Positions 27,316 through 36,341 of a stretch of DNA of 64,000 nucleotides are shown here, piece after piece. Each line of letters opens with the position of its first letter. Within the stretch, counting starts at the first letter, position 1. The notes below the pieces were generated by a model. That model saw only the letters and a program-made list of their open reading frames with translations. It made no database searches and had not been told where the DNA came from. The stretch is from the NCBI GenBank assembly GCA_030824515.1, contig JAVBXN010000012.1, forward strand, positions 153,628 through 217,627, in the 5' to 3' direction. This stretch comes from Pelobacter sp. (GTDB lineage Bacteria; Desulfobacterota; Desulfuromonadia; Geobacterales; Pseudopelobacteraceae). Position numbers and translations under genes: made by a program.

Positions 27316-29097
27316 TCATTTCGGCACATCTTCCACTTCCACCAGATCAATAAGCATCTCCCGGGCCAACTCATCACGCTCCAGATGCGGCGACATATCC
27401 TCTATGGGACGGTTGACCACCAGCTTGGGGTTGACACAAGTGGCTTGTTCAAGTTTGACCTCGACAAAAGCGGGGCCCTCAATCTGAAGCGCCCGGGCGA
27501 TAATTTCATCAGCTCCCGAAATGGAATCGATCACAAATGCCGGGACCCCATATGCCTCGGCGATTTTTACCAGGTTGGGACAGCCATAGCCGACAACGGT
27601 CGATTGTTGCCGACCACCAAAGTACATATCCTGAAACTGCCGCACCATGCCGAGACAGCCGTTATTGAGTACGAATATCTTGACCGGAAGGCGGTGATTT
27701 ACGATTGTCTCCATATCCTGGATGTTGACCTGGATACCGCCATCTCCGGAAATTGAAACCACATTGTTTCCTGATTCAAGCAGTGCCGCGCCCATGGCCG
27801 CCGGCAAGGAGAACCCCATGGCACCCATGCCGCCGGAGATCAGCATGCGCTGCCGGTCTTTGAGCTTGAAACTCTGGGCGGCCCACATCTGGTTCTGCCC
27901 TACGTCAAGACAGATAACGTCCCCAATTGCACAGTGTCCGGACAGAATCTCCATGAATCGGTTGGGCTCAATCGAGGCAAACTCGCCCTCACGCGACCGG
28001 GTTGGATACTTTGCCCGGTAGCCTGCCAGTAACGTGAGCCAGTCGGACAAGTCAGGCTTATTGTAATCAGACAACGCTGAACAGATGCGTGTCAAAAAGT
28101 CCCTGACATCGCAATGTATGGCCAGGTCAACCGGAAGCTTGGCATTCAACTCGTTAAGGTCGACGTCCACATGGATTTTTTTTGCGGCCCGGGCAAATGT
28201 ATCAGGACGTGTGCCGGTCTGGCGGGTATCCAGCCTCGAACCGAGTATTAACAACAGGTCAGAATTGGCCAGCGTCATGTTGCTGTAGCGGTTGCCATAC
28301 GCTCCGATCATGCCGAAGCTGGCCGGGTGGTCACCAGGCAAGGCATCCAGGCCCATGAGAGTAAAGACTACCGGGATTCCGGTCTGCTCAACCAATGTCC
28401 GCAGATCGCTTGTTGCGCTAGCCGTCCGCACTCCTCCACCAGCAAGAATAACCGGCCGGCGGGCTGCGCGAATCATCTGGATCACTTCTTCAATTTGTGC
28501 GGCAGAACAGCTGGGGCGGCAACTCTCCAGCTGTCGATATTCATCGCTATCAAAAAAGCTGGCCAAATTGTCGGGATCAATCCGGGTCCTCTGGATGTTC
28601 ATGGGGATATCAAGCAGCACCGGTCCCGGTCGTGCGGATTGAGCCAGATAGACAGCCTTCTCCAGGTGCCAGCGGATCATCCCGGCATCCACCACTAGCT
28701 CCGCATACTTGGTAAGCGGCTTGACCACACTGACAATGTCGGTTTCCTGAAAACCGATCTGCCGCACTGGACGGTCGAACTTGTACTCATAGGTGTTGAC
28801 CTGACCGGTAATAAAGAGACAAGGTACCGAGTCAAACCAGCAGCTGCCGATTCCGGTCACCATATTGAGAGCGCCGGGACCACTGGTAGCCATGGCGACG
28901 CCGAGTCGGCCATTCATGCGGGCATAGGCCTCGGCGGCAAATGCGCCGCTCTGCTCATGGTGAACCGAGATGCAGCGAATATCATCACGGTCAACGGTCG
29001 AATCGATCAGGTGGGTTATGGCCCCGCCGATAAATTCAAATATATGCGCAACACCACGTTTTGCTATGAAGTCGATTACATAATCCGATAGTTTCAA
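27316..29097 (-). CDS. ThDP-dependent acetolactate synthase-like enzyme, candidate YerE-type sugar acetyl/acetaldehyde transferase
   Basis: A 593-residue thiamine-diphosphate enzyme with the three domains of acetolactate synthase: Pyr domain with catalytic Glu in VHHEQSGAFAAEAYA, central domain (about 195-335, RPVILAGGGVRTAS) and PP domain with the metal motif GDGGIQVNIQDMETI ending in VLNNGCLG. Start TTG at 29097 is chosen for AAGGAG 6 bases upstream. It lies directly downstream of CDP-dideoxyhexose genes. Homologous YerE of Yersinia transfers a two-carbon unit from pyruvate to CDP-4-keto-3,6-dideoxyglucose to make yersiniose; this protein could do likewise. An anabolic acetolactate synthase is less likely because no small subunit or ilvC is adjacent. 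Confidence 0.8.
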   Translation of the reverse strand: MKLSDYVIDFIAKRGVAHIFEFIGGAITHLIDSTVDRDDIRCISVHHEQSGAFAAEAYARMNGRLGVAMATSGPGALNMVTGIGSCWFDSVPCLFITGQVNTYEYKFDRPVRQIGFQETDIVSVVKPLTKYAELVVDAGMIRWHLEKAVYLAQSARPGPVLLDIPMNIQRTRIDPDNLASFFDSDEYRQLESCRPSCSAAQIEEVIQMIRAARRPVILAGGGVRTASATSDLRTLVEQTGIPVVFTLMGLDALPGDHPASFGMIGAYGNRYSNMTLANSDLLLILGSRLDTRQTGTRPDTFARAAKKIHVDVDLNELNAKLPVDLAIHCDVRDFLTRICSALSDYNKPDLSDWLTLLAGYRAKYPTRSREGEFASIEPNRFMEILSGHCAIGDVICLDVGQNQMWAAQSFKLKDRQRMLISGGMGAMGFSLPAAMGAALLESGNNVVSISGDGGIQVNIQDMETIVNHRLPVKIFVLNNGCLGMVRQFQDMYFGGRQQSTVVGYGCPNLVKIAEAYGVPAFVIDSISGADEIIARALQIEGPAFVEVKLEQATCVNPKLVVNRPIEDMSPHLERDELAREMLIDLVEVEDVPK

Positions 29098-29175
29098 GCC
29101 TGTCTCCTTATTCAAATGAATCACCCCGCCGCAAGCAGCGGGGAATTGCAACCGTAGTGACACCAAATATCAGGG

Positions 29176-30099
29176 CTACGGGAAGCTATGGGCTCCGTGA
29201 AACCATTCAACCGTGCGGCGAATCCCTTCCTCAAAACCAATTGAAGGGCGCCAGCCGAAATCGGCCGATGTTTTTGAAATATCCGCCTCCCAGATCTTCG
29301 GCTCCGGACGGTGCGGACGGCCATCTCCCCGGACAAGATCCGGCCCACCTGTAATCCGGCGGATTATTTCAGCCACTTCGCCGATGGTATGCTGGCGACC
29401 ACTTCCCGCGTTATATACCTCACCAGGTGTAACGCTGGTCTCCGACACGGCCCTGTACAGGTCAAGCACGTCATCGATGAAAATGTAATCCCTCACGGAA
29501 TCGGGTGTTGAAATACAGGGGGGTTCTCCGGTTGTCAGGCATCGGATCAGATACGGGATAAAACGCCTCTGGTCATCCCACGGGCCAAAAGGAGAAAAGA
29601 GGCGGAGCGTTACAACAGGCAGCCCTTTAAGGAGTGCTTCCGAACGACAAAACATGGTCGCGGCACATTTGGCAACGCCGTAATCTCCAATCGGATGGGC
29701 TGGATCATCCTCGCGCATGGGATGGTTCTTAATGCCATATTCCGATGAACTGCCGGCATTGACAAACAGCTCGAAACCGACCCGCTCGCAAGCCTGCAAC
29801 AGGTTAATCGTTCCAGTGAGATTGGTTTCAAAAATTGCCGACGTATCACTCTGGCTCGCGAAACCGCCATAAACAGCACAGTGGTAGATGGTCCTGGGCC
29901 TGACCTCCGACACGACAGCCCTCACTCGGTCGGCATCCCGCAAATCAGCTTCGTGGACACAAATGCCCGAGAGCCCCTCCAGACGCTGCCTGCTGGAACC
30001 GCGGCGCAAAACAAGGTGTACTTCTTTACCTTCGCCGGCAAGCCTACGCACAAGAGCTCCACCGACAAATCCCGACGCACCGCTGACAAGAATGCTCAT
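29176..30099 (-). CDS. NAD-dependent epimerase/dehydratase (extended SDR)
   Basis: A 307-residue nucleotide-sugar enzyme: NAD(P) motif LVSGASGFVGGALVRRL, catalytic YxxxK in YGVAK, and SDR substrate-domain features (RLFSPFGPWDDQRRFIP). It is related to UDP/GDP-sugar epimerases and reductases. In the Yersinia yersiniose pathway, a reductase YerF acts after YerE; this gene sits next to the YerE-like gene and could fill that role. That link rests on context only, and a 4-epimerase or reductase on another sugar is possible. Confidence 0.85.
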   Translation of the reverse strand: MSILVSGASGFVGGALVRRLAGEGKEVHLVLRRGSSRQRLEGLSGICVHEADLRDADRVRAVVSEVRPRTIYHCAVYGGFASQSDTSAIFETNLTGTINLLQACERVGFELFVNAGSSSEYGIKNHPMREDDPAHPIGDYGVAKCAATMFCRSEALLKGLPVVTLRLFSPFGPWDDQRRFIPYLIRCLTTGEPPCISTPDSVRDYIFIDDVLDLYRAVSETSVTPGEVYNAGSGRQHTIGEVAEIIRRITGGPDLVRGDGRPHRPEPKIWEADISKTSADFGWRPSIGFEEGIRRTVEWFHGAHSFP

Positions 30100-30162
30100 C
30101 GCTGGCAGCCTTCCATAGTACTGCCGACTCCATGGACATGCATGGGCAGAATGAGTGTTATC

Positions 30163-31185
30163 TCACTCAGCATGGTCAACCCATTCCAGCATGCGGCGGA
30201 TTCCGGCCACCTTACCCACCTGCGGTTGCCATCCCAGAATGCGCGCGGCTTTGCCGATATTCGCCACAAACAGCCGCTGGTCGCTTTCTCTGGGGGGGAG
30301 CCTGGTATAGGAAAGTTTTTTTCCCGTATTCTCTTCAAGAAGCTCAAAAAGTTCCAGCAGCGACAAACTGTTCGCCATCCCCCCACCTATGTTGAATGCA
30401 TTGCCGCGAGCCTCTTTGATCCGCTCCACCGCACGGAAATACAGGGCGACCATATCATCGGCGTGAAGCACATCACGCACCTGCTTGCCGTTGCCCGAGA
30501 TGGTAAAAGGTTCGGCAAGAAGAGCGTTTCGTGCAGCAATGGCCTGCTGGCAGAACCAGCCGATCCACCCCTGATCATAGGTTGCGTACTGACGTCCGCC
30601 GTACATGGACGAATGCCGAAACACGACCGTATTCAATCCGAAAATCCGGGCATAATCCAGCATGTACTGATCAGCAGCTCCTTTGGAACAGCCGTAGGGA
30701 GAATGGAAGTCCAGCGGTGTCGTCTCATCAAAACCGTCGGGCATGTCCAGGCATTCGTATCGACTCGCCCCCTCCCGGTAGCTGAACTGTTCAAGGTCGC
30801 CATAAACCTTGTTTGTGGATGAATACACCACTGCTGCGGAAGGGCAAAACTGACGAACGGACTCGAGAACATTGAAGCTGCCAAGCACATTGGTCTCGAA
30901 ATCGATTCGTGGATTGGAAATGGAAGTAGTCATGGCAACCTGCCCGGCCAGGTGAAATACGGCGTCGGGACAGGACTCTCGGACCAGGTTAGTCACATCG
31001 TTGGCATTGCGTATATCGCCATGCACAAAGGTAAACGTTCCGAGCGAACGGAGCCAGGTCAGATTCTGGAGCGAACCGGAGCGGCTGAGGTTGTCAAAGA
31101 CGGTCAGTTGGTACCCCTTGCACAGCGCTGCGGCCGCCAGGTTGCTTCCCAAAAAACCGCAGCCCCCCGATATCACCAGTTTCAT
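30163..31185 (-). CDS. rfbE: CDP-paratose 2-epimerase (tyvelose epimerase)-like
   Basis: A 340-residue extended SDR. It has NAD motif [17 protein letters not shown], the tyvelose-epimerase signature [10 protein letters not shown], YxxxK in YGCSK and [19 protein letters not shown], all close to what I recall for RfbE, which converts CDP-paratose to CDP-tyvelose in Salmonella group D. The ATG at 31185 overlaps the stop of the RfbS-like gene (ATGA) with GAGG upstream, so synthase and epimerase are coupled. I give the symbol with moderate confidence. Confidence 0.8.
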   Translation of the reverse strand: MKLVISGGCGFLGSNLAAAALCKGYQLTVFDNLSRSGSLQNLTWLRSLGTFTFVHGDIRNANDVTNLVRESCPDAVFHLAGQVAMTTSISNPRIDFETNVLGSFNVLESVRQFCPSAAVVYSSTNKVYGDLEQFSYREGASRYECLDMPDGFDETTPLDFHSPYGCSKGAADQYMLDYARIFGLNTVVFRHSSMYGGRQYATYDQGWIGWFCQQAIAARNALLAEPFTISGNGKQVRDVLHADDMVALYFRAVERIKEARGNAFNIGGGMANSLSLLELFELLEENTGKKLSYTRLPPRESDQRLFVANIGKAARILGWQPQVGKVAGIRRMLEWVDHAE

Positions 31186-32072
31186 ACCGCACCTCGTTCC
31201 ATGTCGATAGTTTGCTTCAGACCGGCTTCGAGACTGGTTTTGGCATGCCAACCCAAGGCGCGGACGGCTGAAGTATCGGAATTGGATTCCATCACTTCAT
31301 GCTCCCGGTATGGAAGCGCACCGAAATCAAGCAGAGTAGTTTCGTTCCCGGAAATCCGCTTGGCCAGACAGACGAAATCCCTGATGGACACCGTTTTATT
31401 GCTACCCACCTGAAAGTCGTAATAACCGGTTGAAAGTGTACTGCTGTGTTTCAGTATTATTTCGAAAGCATTGACAACATCATCGATGTAAATGAAATCC
31501 CTTTTCTGGGCGCCGGACGTCAGCGCAATTCGATCTACATTTCTAAGGATGCTGCGAATGATAAAGGTAACAAATTTTGACTCATCGTCGAACGGACCGT
31601 AGAAATGTTCCAGAGCGACGCTGATGCAGGTCATTTGCTGGGAATAGAGTTTGAGCCAATCCTTGAACTGGCTTTTCGACAGTGAATAAAAGCTGATGTT
31701 TTTGTCTAAAACCGTATCGGTATTGATAAAACATGATACGCCGTTTTCAACACCAAGTTCCAGCAGCTTCAGCGGCAGAAACAGGTTGGCATCCAGAAGA
31801 TCGAGGGGAACTTTTTCTTTCCTGCCGTAATCCGTAGCGCAATGTATGATCATATCAATGCTGTTTTCTCTAAAAACCCTATCCAGCGGAAACATATCGA
31901 TATCATAGACCACAAGTCCGTCGATTAACGCGGATATTCTGCCTGTGTGCGAGGTAGTACGTTTCAGCAGTATGACCCTGCTGCCCGCGGACACAAGACT
32001 TGCAAGCAGGTTGCTCCCCAGAAATCCTGTTCCGCCTGTCAGCAATATTGTTTTTACCTCTGGAACGTGCAT
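31182..32072 (-). CDS. CDP-paratose (or abequose) synthase-like reductase
   Basis: A 296-residue [22 protein letters not shown], YxxxK in YSLSK, and C-terminal [14 protein letters not shown]. By position after RfbF, RfbG and RfbH it should reduce CDP-3,6-dideoxy-4-keto-glucose at C4, giving CDP-paratose (RfbS) or CDP-abequose (RfbJ). The coupled epimerase-like gene downstream favours paratose. I leave the symbol blank because the two families cannot be separated by eye. The ribosome site is weak. Confidence 0.8.
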   Translation of the reverse strand: MHVPEVKTILLTGGTGFLGSNLLASLVSAGSRVILLKRTTSHTGRISALIDGLVVYDIDMFPLDRVFRENSIDMIIHCATDYGRKEKVPLDLLDANLFLPLKLLELGVENGVSCFINTDTVLDKNISFYSLSKSQFKDWLKLYSQQMTCISVALEHFYGPFDDESKFVTFIIRSILRNVDRIALTSGAQKRDFIYIDDVVNAFEIILKHSSTLSTGYYDFQVGSNKTVSIRDFVCLAKRISGNETTLLDFGALPYREHEVMESNSDTSAVRALGWHAKTSLEAGLKQTIDMERGAV

Positions 32073-32122
32073 TCAAGCTGCTTTCATTTCGATATGTAAC
32101 CGCAGAGAAAATATTTTGCACA

Positions 32123-33475
32123 TCATGCTTTCAGAGGCAAAGTCCGGAGCTGCTCGATCATGTATTCCAGCATACCGTCCGTCATGCCTGGATAGACCCC
32201 TATCCAAAAGGTGTCGCACATGATCCGGTCGGTATTGGCCAGTTCACCGACTATCCGATAACCGTTGCCGCTGGCTCGCATCTCGTCGAAACAGGGGTGT
32301 TTGACCAGGTTGCCGGCGAAGAGCATGCGGGTCTGAATACCTCTCGATTCCAGCCGATTTACAACCTGATCACGACGAAGCCCGGCACCTTCCCGCACAG
32401 TCAACAGAAAACCGAACCAGGACGGATCCGAGTCCGCAGTTGCCTCAGGCAGGATGAAATGCTCCTCAAGCCCGGCCAGACCGTCGCGCAACAAGCGCCA
32501 GTTTCTTTTTCTGGCCTCGGTAAAGCCGGGTACTTTTTCCAGCTGGGCGCAGCCGATGGCTGCCTGCATATCGGTCACCTTCAGGTTATAGCCGAAGTGG
32601 GAATAGACATACTTGTGATCATAACCGTATGGCAATTCGCCAAACTGCTGGGTAAAGCGGTTGCCACAGGTATTGTCGCGCCCGGAAGGGCACCAGCAAT
32701 CGCGACCCCAGTCACGGAACGACTCTACCAGCCGCTTGAGGGTGGTGTCATTGGTGTAGACAGCCCCTCCCTCACCCATGGTCATATGATGGGGCGGATA
32801 GAAGCTGGAAGTTCCGATATGGCCGATGATTCCGGTATTATGCCAGATACCGTTAAGGCAATAGCGCGAACCCAATGCATCACAGTTATCTTCAACCAGC
32901 CAAAGATCGTGCTTATCACAAAAAGTCCTTACAGCGGCGAGATCGAACGGATTCCCCAGGGTATGTGCCACCATGATCGCCTTGGTCCGGGCCGACAGAG
33001 CCGCCTCCAGTTGCGTCACGTCGATGTTGTAGGTCGGCAACGTCACATCCACAAACACCGGCACGGCGCCATACTGAATAATCGGAGCAATCGTGGTTGG
33101 AAATGCCGCCGCCACACTTATGACTTCGTCGCCGGGAAGAATGCGGCGTTCACCCAGTTTTGGAGAGGTCAGGGCCATGAAAGCCAGTAGATTGGCCGAA
33201 GAGCCGGAGTTGGTCAATGAGCAGTGTTCTACTCCGATAAATTCGGCAAACTCGCTTTCAAACCGCTCGGCATATCTGCCGGTAGTCAGCCAGAAATCCA
33301 GGGAAGAATCTATCAGGTTGGATATTTCTTTCTCATCAAACACTCTCCCGGCATAAGGAATGCGATCACCAGCAGCAAATGTTTTTTTATGCCCATGCTT
33401 GAACTCATGGTACCTGATCGCGGCTTGTATGGCCTGTTCCCTAAGTTCTTTTTCCTGTGTCTTCGTATCACCCAT
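32123..33475 (-). CDS. rfbH: CDP-4-keto-6-deoxyglucose 3-dehydrase (E1), PMP/[2Fe-2S] enzyme
   Basis: A 450-residue enzyme with the aminotransferase fold that removes the C3 hydroxyl of CDP-4-keto-6-deoxyglucose. The usual PLP lysine is replaced by His: SFYPPHHMTMGEGG with His230, the mark of E1 (AscC/RfbH). The iron-sulfur cysteine set is visible as Cys260-x-Cys262-x7-Cys270 (CWCPSGRDNTC), with Cys198 (EDNCDA) the likely fourth ligand. E1 needs a reductase partner (E3, RfbI/AscD) to finish the reaction; none is found in this window. Confidence 0.93.
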   Translation of the reverse strand: MGDTKTQEKELREQAIQAAIRYHEFKHGHKKTFAAGDRIPYAGRVFDEKEISNLIDSSLDFWLTTGRYAERFESEFAEFIGVEHCSLTNSGSSANLLAFMALTSPKLGERRILPGDEVISVAAAFPTTIAPIIQYGAVPVFVDVTLPTYNIDVTQLEAALSARTKAIMVAHTLGNPFDLAAVRTFCDKHDLWLVEDNCDALGSRYCLNGIWHNTGIIGHIGTSSFYPPHHMTMGEGGAVYTNDTTLKRLVESFRDWGRDCWCPSGRDNTCGNRFTQQFGELPYGYDHKYVYSHFGYNLKVTDMQAAIGCAQLEKVPGFTEARKRNWRLLRDGLAGLEEHFILPEATADSDPSWFGFLLTVREGAGLRRDQVVNRLESRGIQTRMLFAGNLVKHPCFDEMRASGNGYRIVGELANTDRIMCDTFWIGVYPGMTDGMLEYMIEQLRTLPLKA

Positions 33476-33516
33476 GCAATGCCTCTTATGAGTTGCTTAA
33501 ATTTGGTATAAACGGC

Positions 33517-34587
33517 TCAAACCGCCTGATAATCATTGATTTGCTGAATACATTCATTCCTTAGATCGGCCTGTCGGCGATAGGCATGGTTCCAGGAGAT
33601 AATGCTGTCCAACGAATGCTCCAATGACCAGCGTGGCTGCCATCCCAGCTCCGCCCTGGCTTTTGAACAGTCCAGCTTCAGATAGCTGGCCTCATGCGGA
33701 TGGTCACCGTTGTCGATCTCGTAACGCGCTCCATTTCCCCATTGTTGGCACAACCGCTTAACAATCCATTCCACCGGCCTGGCATCTTCATCAGACGGTC
33801 CAAAGTTCCACCCTCCGGCATAATCGACGCCAGATTCAAACAGTTTCCGCGCCAGCAGCAGATATCCGGAAAGCGGTTCCAGCACATGCTGCCACGGGCG
33901 AATGGCGGAAGGGTTACGGATGAAGACTGGGTCGCCGGCCAGGATAGCGCGTATTATGTCCGGAATCAGCCGGTCTGAAGCCCAATCTCCGCCGCCGATA
34001 ACGTTGCCGGCGCGCGCCGAAGCCACCGCCACACCGTGGTTAGCATAATCGGCGGGGTTAAAATAGGAGGAACAATAAGCAGCGGTAACCAACTCCGAGC
34101 ACCCCTTGCTGCTGGAGTAGGGATCATGCCCTCCCATCGGATCGTTCTCGCGGTAGCCCCAGACCCATTCACGGTTTTCATAGCATTTATCGGTGGTGAC
34201 ATTGACCACCGCTTTTACACTCGGACAGGAACGTACCGCTTCCAGCAAATGTACCGTACCCATCACGTTGATGGCATATGTTTCAACCGGAATCTTGTAA
34301 GAGTCGCGAACCAGGGGCTGAGCCGCCATGTGGATCACAATGTCCGGCGACGCTTCAAACATTTCAGTCTTTAATCGTTCCATGTCACGCACATCGGCAA
34401 TAACCGATGTCACCAGATCGCCCACCCCGGCCAGTTCGTATAAACTGGGATCCGTCGGGGGCTCCAACGCATAGCCGGTAACATCGGCTCCCAGCAGGTG
34501 AAGCCATATTGAGAGCCACGACCCTTTAAAGCCTGTGTGACCGGTCAGGAAGACCCGCTTACCTTTCCAAAAGGCTACACCATCCAT
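33517..34587 (-). CDS. rfbG: CDP-glucose 4,6-dehydratase
   Basis: A 356-residue SDR that converts CDP-glucose to CDP-4-keto-6-deoxyglucose. The opening VFLTGHTGFKGSWLSIWL is highly typical of RfbG, as are DKCYENREWVWGYRE and the active site YxxxK in YSSSK. Length matches the family (about 357). It lies between rfbF and rfbH, the standard order of the CDP-3,6-dideoxyhexose pathway. Confidence 0.94.
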   Translation of the reverse strand: MDGVAFWKGKRVFLTGHTGFKGSWLSIWLHLLGADVTGYALEPPTDPSLYELAGVGDLVTSVIADVRDMERLKTEMFEASPDIVIHMAAQPLVRDSYKIPVETYAINVMGTVHLLEAVRSCPSVKAVVNVTTDKCYENREWVWGYRENDPMGGHDPYSSSKGCSELVTAAYCSSYFNPADYANHGVAVASARAGNVIGGGDWASDRLIPDIIRAILAGDPVFIRNPSAIRPWQHVLEPLSGYLLLARKLFESGVDYAGGWNFGPSDEDARPVEWIVKRLCQQWGNGARYEIDNGDHPHEASYLKLDCSKARAELGWQPRWSLEHSLDSIISWNHAYRRQADLRNECIQQINDYQAV

Positions 34588-34629
34588 AGTCCAGACACTC
34601 TCTTTCCTGATTGTACTAAATCCATGAAC

Positions 34630-35400
34630 TTACCACTTTTTCCAGGGGGCACGGCCGCTGGCCCAGAGTTCTTCCAGATACGTCTTGTCACGCAATGTAT
34701 CCATCGGCTGCCAGAACCCGCCATGCTTGTACGCAACCAGCTGATTGTCTTTAGCCATGCTTTCCAGGGGCTCCTTTTCAAAAACGGTTGCATCACCGCC
34801 AATCCGCTCTAACACCTCCGGTTCCAGCACAAAAAAACCGCCATTGATCAAAGACCCGTCTCCCTGCGGCTTTTCCTGGAAGCCCCTCACTAGATTATTA
34901 TCCGACAAGTCAAGTATTCCGAATCTGCCTGGTGGCTGAACTGACGTGACCGTGGCCTGACGGCCGTTTTTATGATGAAAACCAACCAGTTCCTGAATAT
35001 TTACATCAGAAACTCCGTCACCATACGTCAGCATGAATGTTCCGTCGAGATAGGGTGCAACACGTTTTACCCTTCCACCGGTCATGGTCTCGGCACCGGT
35101 ATCCACCAGAGTTACACGCCACGGTTCCGCAGTGTGGCTGTGAACGGTTCGCTGGTTACCATCACTGAAATCGAAGGTAATATCCGATTCGTGCAGAAAA
35201 TAGTGGGCAAAATACTCCTTGATGCAATAGCCTTTATAGCCGAGGCAGATTACAAAATCATTAAAACCATAATGAGAATAATGCTTCATGATATGCCACA
35301 GAATCGGCCTCCCACCAATTTCAATCATCGGCTTTGGCTTGAGATGTGACTCCTCGCTGATGCGTGTGCCAAATCCTCCCGCAAGAATGACTACCTTCAT
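34630..35400 (-). CDS. rfbF: Glucose-1-phosphate cytidylyltransferase
   Basis: A 256-residue nucleotidyltransferase that makes CDP-glucose from CTP and glucose-1-phosphate, the first step toward CDP-dideoxyhexoses. The N-terminal signature VVILAGGFGTRISEESHLKP with PKPMIEIGGRPILWHIMKHY is diagnostic, and FMLTYGDGVSDV holds the metal-binding Asp. Length fits the family (257 in Salmonella). GGAG lies ahead of the ATG. It is the first enzyme gene after the regulator. Confidence 0.95.
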   Translation of the reverse strand: MKVVILAGGFGTRISEESHLKPKPMIEIGGRPILWHIMKHYSHYGFNDFVICLGYKGYCIKEYFAHYFLHESDITFDFSDGNQRTVHSHTAEPWRVTLVDTGAETMTGGRVKRVAPYLDGTFMLTYGDGVSDVNIQELVGFHHKNGRQATVTSVQPPGRFGILDLSDNNLVRGFQEKPQGDGSLINGGFFVLEPEVLERIGGDATVFEKEPLESMAKDNQLVAYKHGGFWQPMDTLRDKTYLEELWASGRAPWKKW

Positions 35401-35426
35401 AGTTTCACTCCGTTCTGATTGCGTAA

Positions 35427-36077
35427 TTACTTATGCGTTTCCGGTACATTTAATACCGGTAGCCACTGCCCAGTAGCGCCAGCTACAAAAATCCTTCCGG
35501 TTGCAACTCCCAGACCCAAAAGTGCCGACGTCAGCTCTTCCCGCCGTTTCAGGGAAGAAATGACCACCGGGACACCTGTCGACTTTCCCAATCCATCCTC
35601 TAATGTCACAACAGGTAATCCGAAAAACGGATTGCCCTGCTGTCCGTCATCCATGACAGCAATCAGCTCAAGCCCGGTCTCCCGCAGCGATAAATAAGCC
35701 ACTTCCGCCACTTCATCCACTCCACAAAAAGCAACTTCTCGAACGCCCGATTCCTCAAGGCGACGAAACAGATTAAGGTAATCCTGTCGAGCCACGGTAT
35801 AGAGACTGGTGAAATAACTAAGGTGCTGGTAGGCTAGCCGGCTTTTCTCGGCCATACCTTGCGGTGTAAGCAGATATGCATACCGGTTGCTCGGAAAGTT
35901 CTTGACCCGTACAAAACCTTTGGATACCAGGTTTTTAAGATAGGAATTGACCAGTCCGACTGCTATTCCGAGCCGGCGTGAAAGTTCTCGTTGAGAGAGA
36001 GGTTCTTCTCCGCTTATCTCGGAGAGTAGTTGAAGGGAGCGTGATGAATCAAGCGGTTTCCTGGCTACATCGTTCAT
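35427..36077 (-). CDS. Winged-helix transcriptional regulator of the polysaccharide operon
   Basis: A 216-residue two-domain protein. Residues about 14-85 form a MarR/Lrp-like winged helix (PLSQRELSRRLGIAVGLVNSYLKNLV with a wing ending NRYAYLLTPQG). Residues about 105-210 form a Rossmann-like ligand domain (VREVAFCGVDEVAEVAYLSL, ELIAVMDDGQQGNPFFGLPVV). It is the first gene of the operon, so it is likely an autoregulator responding to a nucleotide or sugar ligand. Two GTTCA-N5-TGAAC palindromes, one across its start codon, are the probable operators. There is no clear ribosome site, so translation may start close to the 5' end of the mRNA. Confidence 0.85.
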   Translation of the reverse strand: MNDVARKPLDSSRSLQLLSEISGEEPLSQRELSRRLGIAVGLVNSYLKNLVSKGFVRVKNFPSNRYAYLLTPQGMAEKSRLAYQHLSYFTSLYTVARQDYLNLFRRLEESGVREVAFCGVDEVAEVAYLSLRETGLELIAVMDDGQQGNPFFGLPVVTLEDGLGKSTGVPVVISSLKRREELTSALLGLGVATGRIFVAGATGQWLPVLNVPETHK

Positions 36078-36086
36078 ATTTTGAAC
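36072..36086. promoter_or_regulatory. Candidate operator 1 (GTTCA-N5-TGAAC)
   Basis: A perfect 15-bp palindrome GTTCA-TATTT-TGAAC covers the start codon of the winged-helix regulator. It has the same arms and spacing as the palindrome at 36122-36136. A protein bound here would block transcription or translation start of the polysaccharide operon. Confidence 0.6.
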
Positions 36087-36089
36087 AAT

Positions 36090-36117
36090 AGTATAATTGA
36101 AAACATGAATGCAAGCA
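36090..36117 (-). promoter_or_regulatory. Possible promoter of the polysaccharide operon
   Basis: On the minus strand TATACT lies 13 bases before the regulator start codon, with TGCTTG 16 bases further upstream as a weak -35. A start site about 6 bases before the ATG would give an almost leaderless mRNA, which fits the missing ribosome site. Confidence 0.4.
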
Positions 36118-36119
36118 GA

Positions 36120-36138
36120 TTGTTCATTTTGTGAACAA
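36120..36138. promoter_or_regulatory. Candidate operator 2 (TTGTTCA-N5-TGAACAA)
   Basis: A perfect palindrome with 7-bp arms lies just upstream of the possible promoter. Its core GTTCA-N5-TGAAC repeats operator 1 exactly. A 10-bp stem hairpin (36136-36161, CAAGCTGGTT/AACCAGCTTG) overlaps its right end. Confidence 0.6.
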
Positions 36139-36245
36139 GCTGGTTCCGGATAACCAGCTTGCTAATAATCCTTGATAAAATTCAAGCGCATACATTAAAC
36201 GCCCAATTGACCTTCGGCAACAAAACCAAAAGCAGCTCAATATTC

Positions 36246-36274
36246 TTGACAATTCCGGGGCAAACAGCTAATAC
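36246..36274 (+). promoter_or_regulatory. Possible sigma-70 promoter of the secretion operon
   Basis: A perfect TTGACA is followed after 17 bases by TAATAC. The -35 is ideal but the -10 is weak. It lies about 70 bases upstream of the E ATPase gene, facing it. Confidence 0.45.
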
Positions 36275-36341
36275 ATCGATTTAAAATCAATATGTTGCAT
36301 TAAACTCTCTCCACAATCGCGGATCAACGGAACAAGGACAC

